Shown here one piece after another: positions 26,017 to 34,977 of a DNA stretch of 64,000 bases. Made by a program: the position numbers and the translations under genes. How positions within the stretch are numbered: the first letter of the stretch is position 1; every line of letters begins with the position of its first letter. The notes under the pieces were generated by a model, which saw only the letters and a list, made by a program, of their open reading frames with translations, searched no databases and had not been told where the DNA came from. This DNA comes from Thermohalobaculum sp039028795 (GTDB lineage Bacteria; Pseudomonadota; Alphaproteobacteria; Rhodobacterales; Rhodobacteraceae). The stretch covers positions 13,858 to 77,857 of the forward strand of contig JBCCHJ010000020.1 in the NCBI GenBank assembly GCA_039028795.1, given 5' to 3'.

Positions 26017-28198
26017 TGCCGTCTCCTAGCGTCAGCAAGCTGATATTCAATCCGAACGAGGTTGAAGCCGGTGAGTTTTCTTGATCGGTAAACCGGCGCC
26101 CAACTGTCACCTCGACCGAGCAGCATTCATTCTCATACACTAAGGCGCCACCTATTCGAACGAATTCGCCAAATTGTAAATCCCTTTGCCCGAAGGCAGT
26201 TACGGACCAGTTATTGTCAATTTTGACCTTGCCTCGGGCATTGATCTCTTCACGGTCCGAGATCGCACCGATCGCAGGGTCCGACTCCAAGAAGACATAA
26301 CTTGTTGATAACTCGGCCGGGTCCACCTTCAAAGATCCAAAAAACTCGTTTCTGGTGATGGTCGCGTCCTCCGAAAATCGGACCCGATGGCGTAATTTTA
26401 CGTATGGGTGAAAGCTCGCTTGCCATGACGCCACAAAGTCAGATTCTGTGTCCCGAAGACCGGACCCAGCAGAAAACGCATTTAACTGACGAAATCGGTA
26501 GACCCTTCCGACACTGGCATTGAACTCCAAGCCGTCAGAGGCAATGCGTTCATACCGCAAGGAAAGGTTGATCCGGGGTCCTTCCTCGAAGGCATCCAGA
26601 CCCGAGAAGTGGTTTCTATCGATGACATTGGTTTCGTCGAATTCGGTCACCAGGCTGTCTTCGACGGGAATGTTGATGTTGTTGCCGCCATAGGGCGCAA
26701 CAATCCCCTGTACAACCGGCTCGAAAACATGGGTCACGCCGTTTCTGGTATCGCTGATCAAGGGAAAGCGGGCTTCAATGCCCGCCTGCCCGGTGAAACG
26801 GGACGTAAAGTCATCAGTAATGGCAGGATCATCTTGCGCGGCAAAAAAGTCTGCTCTCACCTCACCAAACCCGGTCAAGGCAAGACCCCAATCCAGGACT
26901 TCCTGACGTTCCCAATCTGCACCCAGGGTCAACCTTGCTGCATTCCGGCCGTTGTTACGTGCCAAAGCGTGTCCGGAGGCAAACAAACCAAACGTGCCCC
27001 CGGCCCAGGGGTCATCCAGGTTATAGCGAATATCAACCGTCGGAAGCGCAAGGGGGATATTCCCGGCAGGCTCGTCGTCACGCAGGCTTTGGAAATAGAC
27101 CGCCGACACATCGAAGAAGCCGTCTGACCTGTATCTTTCGATAAATATCTCGCTGTTCAGACGATCCCCGAATTGGAAATCATAACGGCTGAGATAGGCA
27201 TCATCCGTGGTGAAGGTTACGTCCCATCCCCAGTTGATTTCTTCAGTCAGTGCAAACAGACCCTCGGTATCCAGATGGCCCTGTATCCGGTCGCTGCCTG
27301 TAAAGTCGTTAAAGGTAGCGGATCCTGCCAACCGAAGATCCCCGTTGCGGAAGGCTTTTCGATACTCGCCTTCCAGGATGACGCCATCATCCGTCGTCAG
27401 AAACGGCGTGAAAGTGAAGTCCGAATGATCGTCGATCACCCAAAAAAACGGTGTCTTGATTGCGTACCCGAACGTCGACGAGCTCAGAAAAGATGGCACC
27501 AAGAAGCCGCTGGCGCGTTTCACCGTCGGATCGGGATGCCTGAAATACGGCAGCCAAGCGATGGAAACGCCCATGACATCGAAAGTCGCATTCTCATAGT
27601 GGATTATGCGTTCTTCTTCGTCATGGATGATCCGCCTGGCCCGAATACGCCATAAGGGCAGTTCAGTGTCCGGGCAAATCGCACAGGGGCTGTAAACGGC
27701 CTTGGATAGTGTGTTGTAGCGTTCATCAATCCGGCGCGCTTCGACAGCCGCAAGCCGCGTGTGTTCGCCCATCACGGCCCGGGCGCCACGCACCAAACCG
27801 TCCTTCAAGTCGGCGTCCAAATCCGCAGCATCGGCGAAAACCGTGACGCCGGTTTCATCGCGTAGAACGATGTCGCCCTCTGCAGCGATCCGCCCGGTGT
27901 CGTCGTTGTAGATGATTTTTTGCGCGGTCAGCGTTCGTTCGCCATAAAAGACCTCGACATTGCCTTCAGCGATGACCGTATTTGATTCTCTGTCCACAGT
28001 GACGCGGTCGGCCACCAGGGCGACGGGCAGGTCTTCATCAATGTTCAGCAATTGCGCCCATGCTGGTGACAGCGCTGGCGGACCCATCCAAGACCAAAGC
28101 GCCAGCAGGGCAACGAAAACCAATCTGGGTATTGCAGTAGAAACACGCACCGCAGCCCGCGAAGCCGCATGGCGCTTTTTCTCTGCCCGATCGATCAT
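26006..28198 (-). CDS. lptD: LPS-assembly outer-membrane protein LptD
   Basis: A 730-residue protein with a long positively charged N-terminus, a signal segment (LVFVALLALWSWMGPPAL) and cleavage near SPAWAQ. An LptA-like jelly-roll follows at about 55-150 (VALVADRVTVDRESNTVIAE), then a beta-barrel with the conserved VSIAWLPYFRHPDPTVKRAS loop near 215. Cysteines occur as SPCAICPD near 170 and ENECCSVEV near 700. This is the same N-terminal/C-terminal arrangement as the disulfides of E. coli LptD. It forms the outer-membrane gate for LPS. LptG and LptF are encoded just upstream. Confidence 0.93.
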   Translation of the reverse strand: MIDRAEKKRHAASRAAVRVSTAIPRLVFVALLALWSWMGPPALSPAWAQLLNIDEDLPVALVADRVTVDRESNTVIAEGNVEVFYGERTLTAQKIIYNDDTGRIAAEGDIVLRDETGVTVFADAADLDADLKDGLVRGARAVMGEHTRLAAVEARRIDERYNTLSKAVYSPCAICPDTELPLWRIRARRIIHDEEERIIHYENATFDVMGVSIAWLPYFRHPDPTVKRASGFLVPSFLSSSTFGYAIKTPFFWVIDDHSDFTFTPFLTTDDGVILEGEYRKAFRNGDLRLAGSATFNDFTGSDRIQGHLDTEGLFALTEEINWGWDVTFTTDDAYLSRYDFQFGDRLNSEIFIERYRSDGFFDVSAVYFQSLRDDEPAGNIPLALPTVDIRYNLDDPWAGGTFGLFASGHALARNNGRNAARLTLGADWERQEVLDWGLALTGFGEVRADFFAAQDDPAITDDFTSRFTGQAGIEARFPLISDTRNGVTHVFEPVVQGIVAPYGGNNINIPVEDSLVTEFDETNVIDRNHFSGLDAFEEGPRINLSLRYERIASDGLEFNASVGRVYRFRQLNAFSAGSGLRDTESDFVASWQASFHPYVKLRHRVRFSEDATITRNEFFGSLKVDPAELSTSYVFLESDPAIGAISDREEINARGKVKIDNNWSVTAFGQRDLQFGEFVRIGGALVYENECCSVEVTVGRRFTDQENSPASTSFGLNISLLTLGDGNER

Positions 28199-28237
28199 GC
28201 GGTTAACCCCGCCCTTATCGTTCCCCCAGGTGTTCTT

Positions 28238-29362
28238 TTAGCCATCCTCTAGATGCAGCAGCAAGCCCAGAGCGAACAAGACCGCCGACAAAGGTGGTGC
28301 CCATGCAGCTAAAGGCACTGGAACGCTGCCAGAGGCGCCCAACGCATTGGCGATGTCCGATAGGAAGAAATATCCGAACCCCGCCATGACACAGCCCATC
28401 GCCATTATACCCAGCCCACCGAATCGCGCATGACGCATCGAAAATCCTGCGCCGATCAGGACCATGGCCACAAAAACGATTGGGGCAGACAGCAGACTGT
28501 ACCAGTGCATACGGTGCCGGTTCGAGGCAAAACCTGAATCTTCCAAGACTGAAATGAACCCCGGCAGTTCCCAGAAACTGATCGTCTGCGGTGCAGCAAA
28601 GCTATTTAGGATGTGCTCGACCGTCAGGTCTGTTTCGATCGTCATTTGCTGAACACTGACAGGCCGGGTTTCGACCAACGCTGCATCTGTGGTGTCGGCA
28701 CTTTCAGGCTTCAGATCCCACCGCTGCGCACCACCCAATCGCCAGGATCCTTCCTCAAGGACTGCCGTGCGTGCATTCACACGACGATACAGCCGGTCTT
28801 CCGGATCAAATTGAAAGATCACGACATCCCATAGTCGTTGAATATCCTTACTGGCGCGCTTGGCACGGATCACCGTTTGACCGTTTTCATCGCCCTGACG
28901 CAGCCACAAACCTCCGCCAGACACTGCCAAACGAGAGGAAGATCTTTCGAAGAACCGGGTCTCAAGGGTCTCGAAACGGGCCGCAAAGGCAGAAGCGATG
29001 GGGTTGTAGAGGCTAAATGAAACCACGCCCAAACCCGCGGCGACAACCAATGCAGGAGAAATCAATCGCCAGACCGAAACACCTGCAGCACGGGTGACAA
29101 CCAGTTCCGATGATCGCGCCAGGATGGCAAAGGAGGTCATGGCCGCCAACAGAACCGTAAAGGGCGCTGCGGCGATGGTCACCGCAGGCGCATGCAGGAA
29201 AGCCATGCCGAGTAAATCCAAGAACCCTGCGTTCCCGCTCTTGTTGGCGCGCAGCAGTTCCACCAAATCGACGATGACCACCAGCATCAGAACGGCCATG
29301 AATGTTGCGAGCAGCATCGTGAGGAAACGTCGTGCGATATAAAGCCAAAGCGTCAGGCGCAT
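28238..29362 (-). CDS. lptG: LPS export ABC permease LptG
   Basis: About 374 residues. Three N-terminal helices (LYIARRFLTMLLATFMAV...), a periplasmic jelly-roll domain (about 130-270) and three C-terminal helices form the YjgP/YjgQ fold. The C-terminal part MRHARFGGLGIMAMGCVMAG is typical. The ATG at 29362 overlaps the lptF stop as TAATG; an extension to 29416 would lie within lptF and is rejected. It pairs with LptF and the ATPase LptB (not here) to extract LPS from the inner membrane. Confidence 0.93.
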   Translation of the reverse strand: MRLTLWLYIARRFLTMLLATFMAVLMLVVIVDLVELLRANKSGNAGFLDLLGMAFLHAPAVTIAAAPFTVLLAAMTSFAILARSSELVVTRAAGVSVWRLISPALVVAAGLGVVSFSLYNPIASAFAARFETLETRFFERSSSRLAVSGGGLWLRQGDENGQTVIRAKRASKDIQRLWDVVIFQFDPEDRLYRRVNARTAVLEEGSWRLGGAQRWDLKPESADTTDAALVETRPVSVQQMTIETDLTVEHILNSFAAPQTISFWELPGFISVLEDSGFASNRHRMHWYSLLSAPIVFVAMVLIGAGFSMRHARFGGLGIMAMGCVMAGFGYFFLSDIANALGASGSVPVPLAAWAPPLSAVLFALGLLLHLEDG

Positions 29363-30504
29363 TATGCGGCCCCCGCTGTCTGGACAGCACGCCGCCGCCA
29401 ATCGGTCAGCATCCAAAATGCTGCAATAACGCCCAACAAAGGCGGCACATACATCAGCGGCCAGAAGACGGCAGCACCCGTGACAAGGCTTTTCGCGGCC
29501 AGACCTGACAATCGCAGTGCCAATCCGGCGATCGCAGCTAATACGATACGTCCGGTAAATCCCTGTCGGCGAAAGCCCGAACTGATCACAAACGCTACCG
29601 CCAACAACGGCAAGGCAAGCACATAAAGCGGAGCCGAAAGCGCCTCGTGCGCTTCCGCCCGAAAATCGCCAAGCGACCGCGGGGCGGCCTGGGTGGCATC
29701 GATTTCAAGCAAATCGGGCAGATACATTTCCGATGGTTTCCGCGCCCTGGCCGGCCCAGGTTCCGCGAACGGTGACAAATCATAGGACAACCGGTCAAAG
29801 CGCAGGATCGAGAGGGATGTCGTTGACGGCACATCGGCGCTTTGCGCAACACCATCGAACATCACCAGGCGAGTGCCCTGATCGTCACGGACCAAAAGCG
29901 CCCGTTCAGCCGTGTAGGTCACCATTCTATCCGGATCGCGTTCGTCGTGTACGAGGACGCCGAACATCTCTCCAGCCCGGCCGGTTTCGCGCAGGTACAC
30001 TGAAACGTTACGCATCGGCGTCAAAAACTGGCCTTCGCGCACGAAGGCCACCGCAACATCGCCGCGAATCTGCGTAATCCGGTCCCGCATTTCCCGCTGT
30101 GCCGTCGGCATCAGGTACAGTGTCAGTGCAAAGACGACGATCATCACCAGGGCAGAGAAGACCGCAACGGCCTTAAGCAGCGATGTCCCTGACAGCCCTG
30201 AGGCCAGCATTACCACAATCTCGGAATCCGTGAACAGCCGATTGATCGCAAAAAGAACCGCCGCAAAAACAGATACCGGCAGCACGATCGACAGCACCAT
30301 CGGCAGCAGCAGGGCGGTGAACTCCAGGAAAACCGTGGCGGATTGCCCATTGTTCACAACCGTGTCGATCACACGAAGCGATTGGGTGAGCCAGATTACG
30401 CCGGTGAAAACCAGCACGAAGAACAGGAATGGCCCCAAGATTTGTCGAAAGATATAGCGATCTATCCGTCCCAATCCCGTCTCCTGCAGCAAGCGAGCTA
30501 TCAT
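29362..30504 (-). CDS. lptF: LPS export ABC permease LptF
   Basis: About 380 residues of the YjgP/YjgQ family. It opens with LGRIDRYIFRQILGPFLFF, followed by LRVIDTVVNNGQSATVFLEF. It has a periplasmic domain, then three C-terminal helices (GFRRQGFTGRIVLAAIAGLA). The frame stays open to 30651, but that extension would run into the promoter region of divergent pepA and has no family match. The ATG at 30504 gives the usual length. It is the first gene of the lptF-lptG-lptD-surA-pdxA-rsmA operon. Confidence 0.93.
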   Translation of the reverse strand: MIARLLQETGLGRIDRYIFRQILGPFLFFVLVFTGVIWLTQSLRVIDTVVNNGQSATVFLEFTALLLPMVLSIVLPVSVFAAVLFAINRLFTDSEIVVMLASGLSGTSLLKAVAVFSALVMIVVFALTLYLMPTAQREMRDRITQIRGDVAVAFVREGQFLTPMRNVSVYLRETGRAGEMFGVLVHDERDPDRMVTYTAERALLVRDDQGTRLVMFDGVAQSADVPSTTSLSILRFDRLSYDLSPFAEPGPARARKPSEMYLPDLLEIDATQAAPRSLGDFRAEAHEALSAPLYVLALPLLAVAFVISSGFRRQGFTGRIVLAAIAGLALRLSGLAAKSLVTGAAVFWPLMYVPPLLGVIAAFWMLTDWRRRAVQTAGAA

Positions 30505-30643
30505 GTACCCCACCGGGCGCGTCGTGCCTAGGGCGCGGACGCGGACAACTGGGAAATCCACGGCGCGCACAGGTCGCACGACACATCGGGGCGAACAGGA
30601 TACCTTAACGCCCGAATCATTGCACGCCGTCGGAGTCCTCCCC

Positions 30644-32116
30644 ATGACCACACCATGTTCCGTTGATTTTCAGGACCAGTCATCTGCAGAGCTTGCCGAT
30701 ATATCGGGCACCGTGATTGTCTTTGCCGATGGCGAAGGAGATTTAGACGGCGCCGCGGCAGAGGTTGATCGATTGACCGGGGGAGCCTTGTCGCGCGTCG
30801 TTGGCGACTCAGGATACAAGGCCAGCCCGAAGAAACCGACAAAACTGGCCTACCCGTCGGGAATGGCGGCAGAAACGGTTGTGCTGGCCTCCCTGGGCAA
30901 AGACCCCGATCGCGAGGCAGCACGTCTCTGCGGCGGCACAATATCAGGCGGCGTAAAAGGTGAGGTGACTTTCTGCACGGCCGGGCTTGGCGAACTTAAC
31001 CTGGTAGCCGAGATGATCTGCGCCGCGGTTCTGCGCCAGTACCGTTTCACGGACTACAAGAAGGACGCCGAGGATGACCAACCAGGCATTTCGTTGGTTG
31101 CGCTGTCCGATCAGCCGGAAGCATTGGCGGCGGCGTCGGCAGATTTTGCCGCCTTGGCGGAAGGGATCTTCTTCACCCGCGATCTGGTAAACGAGCCCGC
31201 CAATACGCTGACGACAGATGAATTCGCTGCGCGTTTGGCCGCCATGGGAGAGATGGGTCTGGACGTGGAAATTCTGGGCGAGCCAGAATTGGAAGAACTT
31301 GGCGCTGGGGCCTTGTTGGGTGTCGGATTGGGCTCGGACAACGAGACAAAGCTGGTTGTGATGAAATGGAACGGTGGCGGCGATGAAGCGCCGGTCGCAT
31401 TGGTCGGCAAGGGCGTGATATTCGACACGGGCGGTATCTCGTTGAAGCCGTCCGGCGGCATGGAAGAGATGACAATGGATATGGGCGGCGCCGGCGTCGT
31501 ATCTGGCGTAATGCGGACGCTCGCCTTGCGCAAGGCCAAGGCGAATGTCGTCGGCGTCGTCGGTTTGGTCGAAAACATGCCCGACGCCCGCGCCCAAAGA
31601 CCGGGCGACATTGTGAAATCCATGAAGGGCGACACGATCGAGATCATCAACACCGACGCAGAAGGCCGCTTGCTGCTGGCGGATGCGCTTTGGTACACGC
31701 AGGAAAAATACAAACCCTCCTGCGTTATCGACTTGGCCACCCTAACCGGTGCGATCATTGTCGCCCTTTCGAAGTCGACCGCGGGGCACTTCTGCAACGA
31801 TGACGCGTTCGATGCTGAATATCAGGCAGCGTGTCGGGAGGCAGGGGATAAAACCTGGCGTATGCCGTTGGATCAGGCCTATCACGACCAGATCAAATCG
31901 ACTTTTGCCGATGTGAAAAACACCGGTGGCCGGAACGGCGGGTCCTGTACGGCGGCAGCCTTCTTGGAGAAATTCATCCAGGACGACATGCCTTGGATCC
32001 ATATCGACATCGCGGGCACCACGGTCACTGGGGCGCCCACGCACCTGGCGCCAAAAGGTGCGACCGGATGGGGTGTCGCCGCACTGGATGAACTGGTGCG
32101 CAAGCGTGAGGCCTAG
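30644..32116 (+). CDS. pepA: leucyl aminopeptidase (cytosol aminopeptidase, M17)
   Basis: A 490-residue enzyme with the two-metal active site of family M17. The signature NTDAEGRLLLADAL lies near residue 333. Other marks are LVGKGVIFDTGGISLKPSGG near 250 with MTMDMGGAGVVSG, and the FFTRDLVNEPANTLT segment. The ATG at 30644 begins the recognisable N-domain; longer frames extend into the region divergent to lptF. PepA homologues can also bind DNA in some bacteria. It is followed by holC, 11 bases on, as is common in proteobacteria. Confidence 0.95.
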   Translation: MTTPCSVDFQDQSSAELADISGTVIVFADGEGDLDGAAAEVDRLTGGALSRVVGDSGYKASPKKPTKLAYPSGMAAETVVLASLGKDPDREAARLCGGTISGGVKGEVTFCTAGLGELNLVAEMICAAVLRQYRFTDYKKDAEDDQPGISLVALSDQPEALAAASADFAALAEGIFFTRDLVNEPANTLTTDEFAARLAAMGEMGLDVEILGEPELEELGAGALLGVGLGSDNETKLVVMKWNGGGDEAPVALVGKGVIFDTGGISLKPSGGMEEMTMDMGGAGVVSGVMRTLALRKAKANVVGVVGLVENMPDARAQRPGDIVKSMKGDTIEIINTDAEGRLLLADALWYTQEKYKPSCVIDLATLTGAIIVALSKSTAGHFCNDDAFDAEYQAACREAGDKTWRMPLDQAYHDQIKSTFADVKNTGGRNGGSCTAAAFLEKFIQDDMPWIHIDIAGTTVTGAPTHLAPKGATGWGVAALDELVRKREA

Positions 32117-32127
32117 TCGGCGTTTCC

Positions 32128-32595
32128 ATGGGTGAACTGCGGTTCTATCATCTCACGGAAGTACCGTTGGAGCGTGCGTTACCAGTAATGCTGGAGCGGA
32201 CGTTAGAGCGCAATCAGCGCGCAGTGGTGCGTGGGGTCGAGCCGGAACGTCTGAGCTTTATCAACGGAAAGCTCTGGACCTACGGGGATGCCAGCTTCCT
32301 GCCTCACGGTATGGAGGGCGAGGACGACCCCGCGGATCAACCAGTTTGGTTGACCACTGCTGCCACAACGCCCAACGGTGCTAAAACGCTTTTTCTGATC
32401 GATGGCGCGGAGACGTCGGCTGACGAGATCGCAGCGATGGACGTCACAGCGCTGCTGTTTGATGGTCATGACCAGGCCGCGGTGGAGGTTGCACGAGAGC
32501 AGTGGAAAGCACTGACTGCTTCTGGTCAGAAGGCCGTTTATTGGGCGCAAGAGAGCGACGGCAGTTGGGCCAAGAAGGCGGAGTCTGGAGGGTAG
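32128..32595 (+). CDS. holC: DNA polymerase III chi subunit
   Basis: A 155-residue protein of the clamp-loader-associated chi family, which links the replisome to SSB. Typical are the opening FYHLTEVPLERALPVMLERT, the central SFINGKLWTYGDASFLPHG (family: LWTF..FLPHG) and the QPVWLTTAATTPNGAKTLF stretch. It directly follows pepA on the same strand, the usual context. Confidence 0.92.
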   Translation: MGELRFYHLTEVPLERALPVMLERTLERNQRAVVRGVEPERLSFINGKLWTYGDASFLPHGMEGEDDPADQPVWLTTAATTPNGAKTLFLIDGAETSADEIAAMDVTALLFDGHDQAAVEVAREQWKALTASGQKAVYWAQESDGSWAKKAESGG

Positions 32596-32851
32596 GTGCA
32601 GTCATCTTCGGCACGATCCCACGCCTACACTTGAATAGTAGGTTCGAAGGTTCGCCAATTGCAGTCACTGACGGTGGCATCACGATGACGACAGTGCGGG
32701 ACTAAGCTGCCGTTGGCAAACGTGCACAGATTCCGCAGGTGCGTTCCCGTTTCCGGGCATTCGCGACATGTGCGAGATGGAGCAAACGGAGAAGGCCCGG
32801 TCGCGGACACTCCTACCGTTACCCGATGTGCGCTTCGGTTTGTATGTTCTT

Positions 32852-33874
32852 TTATACCAGCCACCCAAAGACATAACCCGCGATGAGTGACCCCAGGATT
32901 GCGAGTAACAGATAAAGCAGGAACGGCTTCAGCTTAAGCACCGGGGCAATAGCCATCGCACCCCAAATGCTGACCACGCCGCCCGAGATCAAGAAAGCCA
33001 TGGCTGCGCCCATGGACATGCCGTTGTCAATCAGTCCGCGCGTCAGGGGCAGTGCGGCGTAACCGTCGATATAAGCCGGAGCGCCAATAATCACCGCTGC
33101 AGGTACGGCCCACCATTGATCCTCGCCAACATAGGCTGCAAGCGCCCCTGGGGTCAGTGTGGCATTCAGAGCATACTCGGCAGCAAATGCCGGGATCAGG
33201 CAGACCAGAATGAGCCGCGTAGTTGCCCAGAATTGTTTACCGAAGGACCGGCGACGAGCCTCGGTTTGCCAAACCCATGGTTTGAAGGTTTGGCCTTCGC
33301 CGCATCGTGCAGCACTCAGTTGGCGCGTCAATCCGTTGTCGCGCAGCGCGTTCAAAGCCCAGGGCGCATTGGCGAACGAGCTGGTGATCGCGCCACCGAA
33401 CAAACCCAGCCCGAACGCCGCGAAGGTTTTACCAATTGCAAAGCTCAGACCGAGGGTTGCTGCCGTTGTCGCGAGCATTGCCGGGTCCGTGATCGGGGAC
33501 GAAAGCCAGAAAGCCATGATGGGCGCCAGCGGTACGCCCGCCGCCAACAGTCCAGTCATCAAGGGCAGAACGGTCACCCCACAAACTGGCGTGACGGCCC
33601 CGATCAAAGATGCGGCGACCACCGTCCGGAACGTCCTTCCCTCAAACGCGCCAGCGATGTGCGTATCTGCTCCGCTGGCAATAATCCACGCCGCAAGAAG
33701 AATGCCAGGAATAACGATAGGGGCGACGGCGACCAAACCCAGCAGGACGAACTTGGCAGCGTTTGCAGTGTGTTCCGGCCAAGCAAGGCCGATGCCTATC
33801 ATAAGGAGAAGGCATGCGACCCATAGCAAGGGTTTCTTGTTTGGCTGGTGGCGGGCAATGGCTTGATCGGACAT
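32852..33874 (-). CDS. permease of the YraQ/DUF318-like family
   Basis: A 340-residue protein with about ten hydrophobic helices. Marks include GAVTPVCGVTVLPLMTGLL near 95 and FWLSSPITDPAMLATTAATL near 122, which is repeated in character near 285 (GMSMGAAMAFLISGGVVSIW). Such permeases are often linked to metal or metalloid efflux or to anion transport, but no substrate can be assigned. It is divergent from a LysR regulator with a palindrome between them, so the regulator probably controls it. Confidence 0.75.
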   Translation of the reverse strand: MSDQAIARHQPNKKPLLWVACLLLMIGIGLAWPEHTANAAKFVLLGLVAVAPIVIPGILLAAWIIASGADTHIAGAFEGRTFRTVVAASLIGAVTPVCGVTVLPLMTGLLAAGVPLAPIMAFWLSSPITDPAMLATTAATLGLSFAIGKTFAAFGLGLFGGAITSSFANAPWALNALRDNGLTRQLSAARCGEGQTFKPWVWQTEARRRSFGKQFWATTRLILVCLIPAFAAEYALNATLTPGALAAYVGEDQWWAVPAAVIIGAPAYIDGYAALPLTRGLIDNGMSMGAAMAFLISGGVVSIWGAMAIAPVLKLKPFLLYLLLAILGSLIAGYVFGWLV

Positions 33875-33920
33875 CGGATGCTCCTCTGAGCTTGAAAAAT
33901 AATGGCCAGCACAACATATG

Positions 33921-33937
33921 TGAAACGAATAGTTTCA
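33921..33937. promoter_or_regulatory. candidate LysR-type operator
   Basis: TGAAAC-gaata-GTTTCA is a perfect 6-bp palindrome in the 85-base gap between the permease start (33874) and the LysR start (33960). It fits an operator for the divergent pair; binding is inferred. Confidence 0.55.
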
Positions 33938-33959
33938 ATACTAGATATTGGAAAAACAG

Positions 33960-34817
33960 ATGGATGGCCTAGACAGCGATCTGCTGCGCACGTTCGTCGC
34001 CGTTGCTGAGGCGGGAAGCGTCACGGACGGCGCGGCGCGCATTTACCGTTCCCAATCCGCTACCAGTCTTCAGATCAAACGCCTGGAAACCATCCTTGGC
34101 CAACCAGTTTTCGAGCGGCACGGGCGCGGCGTCGTTCTGAGCGACACTGGGCGTAGGCTGCTGCCCGTTGCTCATGATGTGACAGCGCGCCTCGATGCGG
34201 CGCTTCAGGAGATCTCGCAAAACAGTGTGACGGGCAAGCTACGCGTGGGTGTTCCCGACGATTACGGACGATCAAAGCTGGCGGGCATTATCGCGACGTT
34301 CACACGTCACCATCCAAAGGTCGAACTTGATGTGACTTGTGCTCTGAGCACCGAATTCCCCGATGCGATCGAAAAAGGAACGCTGGACCTTGCGATTTAT
34401 GAGGTGGAACGTCCGAGTAAGCATGAAGAACTGCTGACGGAAGACCCGACGTGTTGGGTATCGTCAGCGCATCGAAACTTCCCAACCGATGAACCTTTGC
34501 CGGTGGCTTTGTTCGATCAGGCTTGCTGGTGGCGTGACGCTGCAATCGCTTCCTTGAAATCCCGCGGAAAGCCACACCGCATCGTCTTTTCGAGCCAAAG
34601 CGTCTCTGGCGTGATAGCAGCGGTTGAAGCCGGGGTCGCAATCGGTCTGCTAGGCCGCTCGTCGCTTCACTCTGGGCTTTCGGTTGTCAACGAGACGCTG
34701 GGATTTGGAAGTACACCTGCCTCCAGGCTGGTAATGGCAGCAAGTGGTTCACAGGCAGCCGGGCCTCGGGACGCGATGAAAGCAGCTATCCGTGCTGCGT
34801 TTCTGGCCAAGGTATAG
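33960..34817 (+). CDS. LysR-family transcriptional regulator
   Basis: A 285-residue regulator. The N-terminal winged helix covers about 1-65 (DSDLLRTFVAVAEAGSVTDG, then SQSATSLQIKRLETILGQPV), followed by a linker helix and an effector domain from about 90 (GKLRVGVPDDYGRSKLAGI). The ATG at 33960 follows GGAAAA; a TTG at 33948 is a poorer start. Divergent orientation to the permease gene suggests direct control of it. Confidence 0.9.
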   Translation: MDGLDSDLLRTFVAVAEAGSVTDGAARIYRSQSATSLQIKRLETILGQPVFERHGRGVVLSDTGRRLLPVAHDVTARLDAALQEISQNSVTGKLRVGVPDDYGRSKLAGIIATFTRHHPKVELDVTCALSTEFPDAIEKGTLDLAIYEVERPSKHEELLTEDPTCWVSSAHRNFPTDEPLPVALFDQACWWRDAAIASLKSRGKPHRIVFSSQSVSGVIAAVEAGVAIGLLGRSSLHSGLSVVNETLGFGSTPASRLVMAASGSQAAGPRDAMKAAIRAAFLAKV

Positions 34818-34977
34818 AGCAGCTGTTCGGTCGGTCGCAGTGAATGTGCAGATTGGGCCCAAATCGGACTTTCGCTGTGTTTTCTATCTATGGTTCTTGA
34901 CTGAGCTAGGCGACTGGTGCGCTTCTGGATTCCGAGGGTGATGAAAGTCAATGCACCAGCCCGACGTAGTGTTTTCG

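Noticed and set aside
30505..30651. N-terminal extension of lptF and the matching extension of pepA
   Set aside because: The two extensions would overlap on opposite strands over the whole promoter region, and neither resembles its family.
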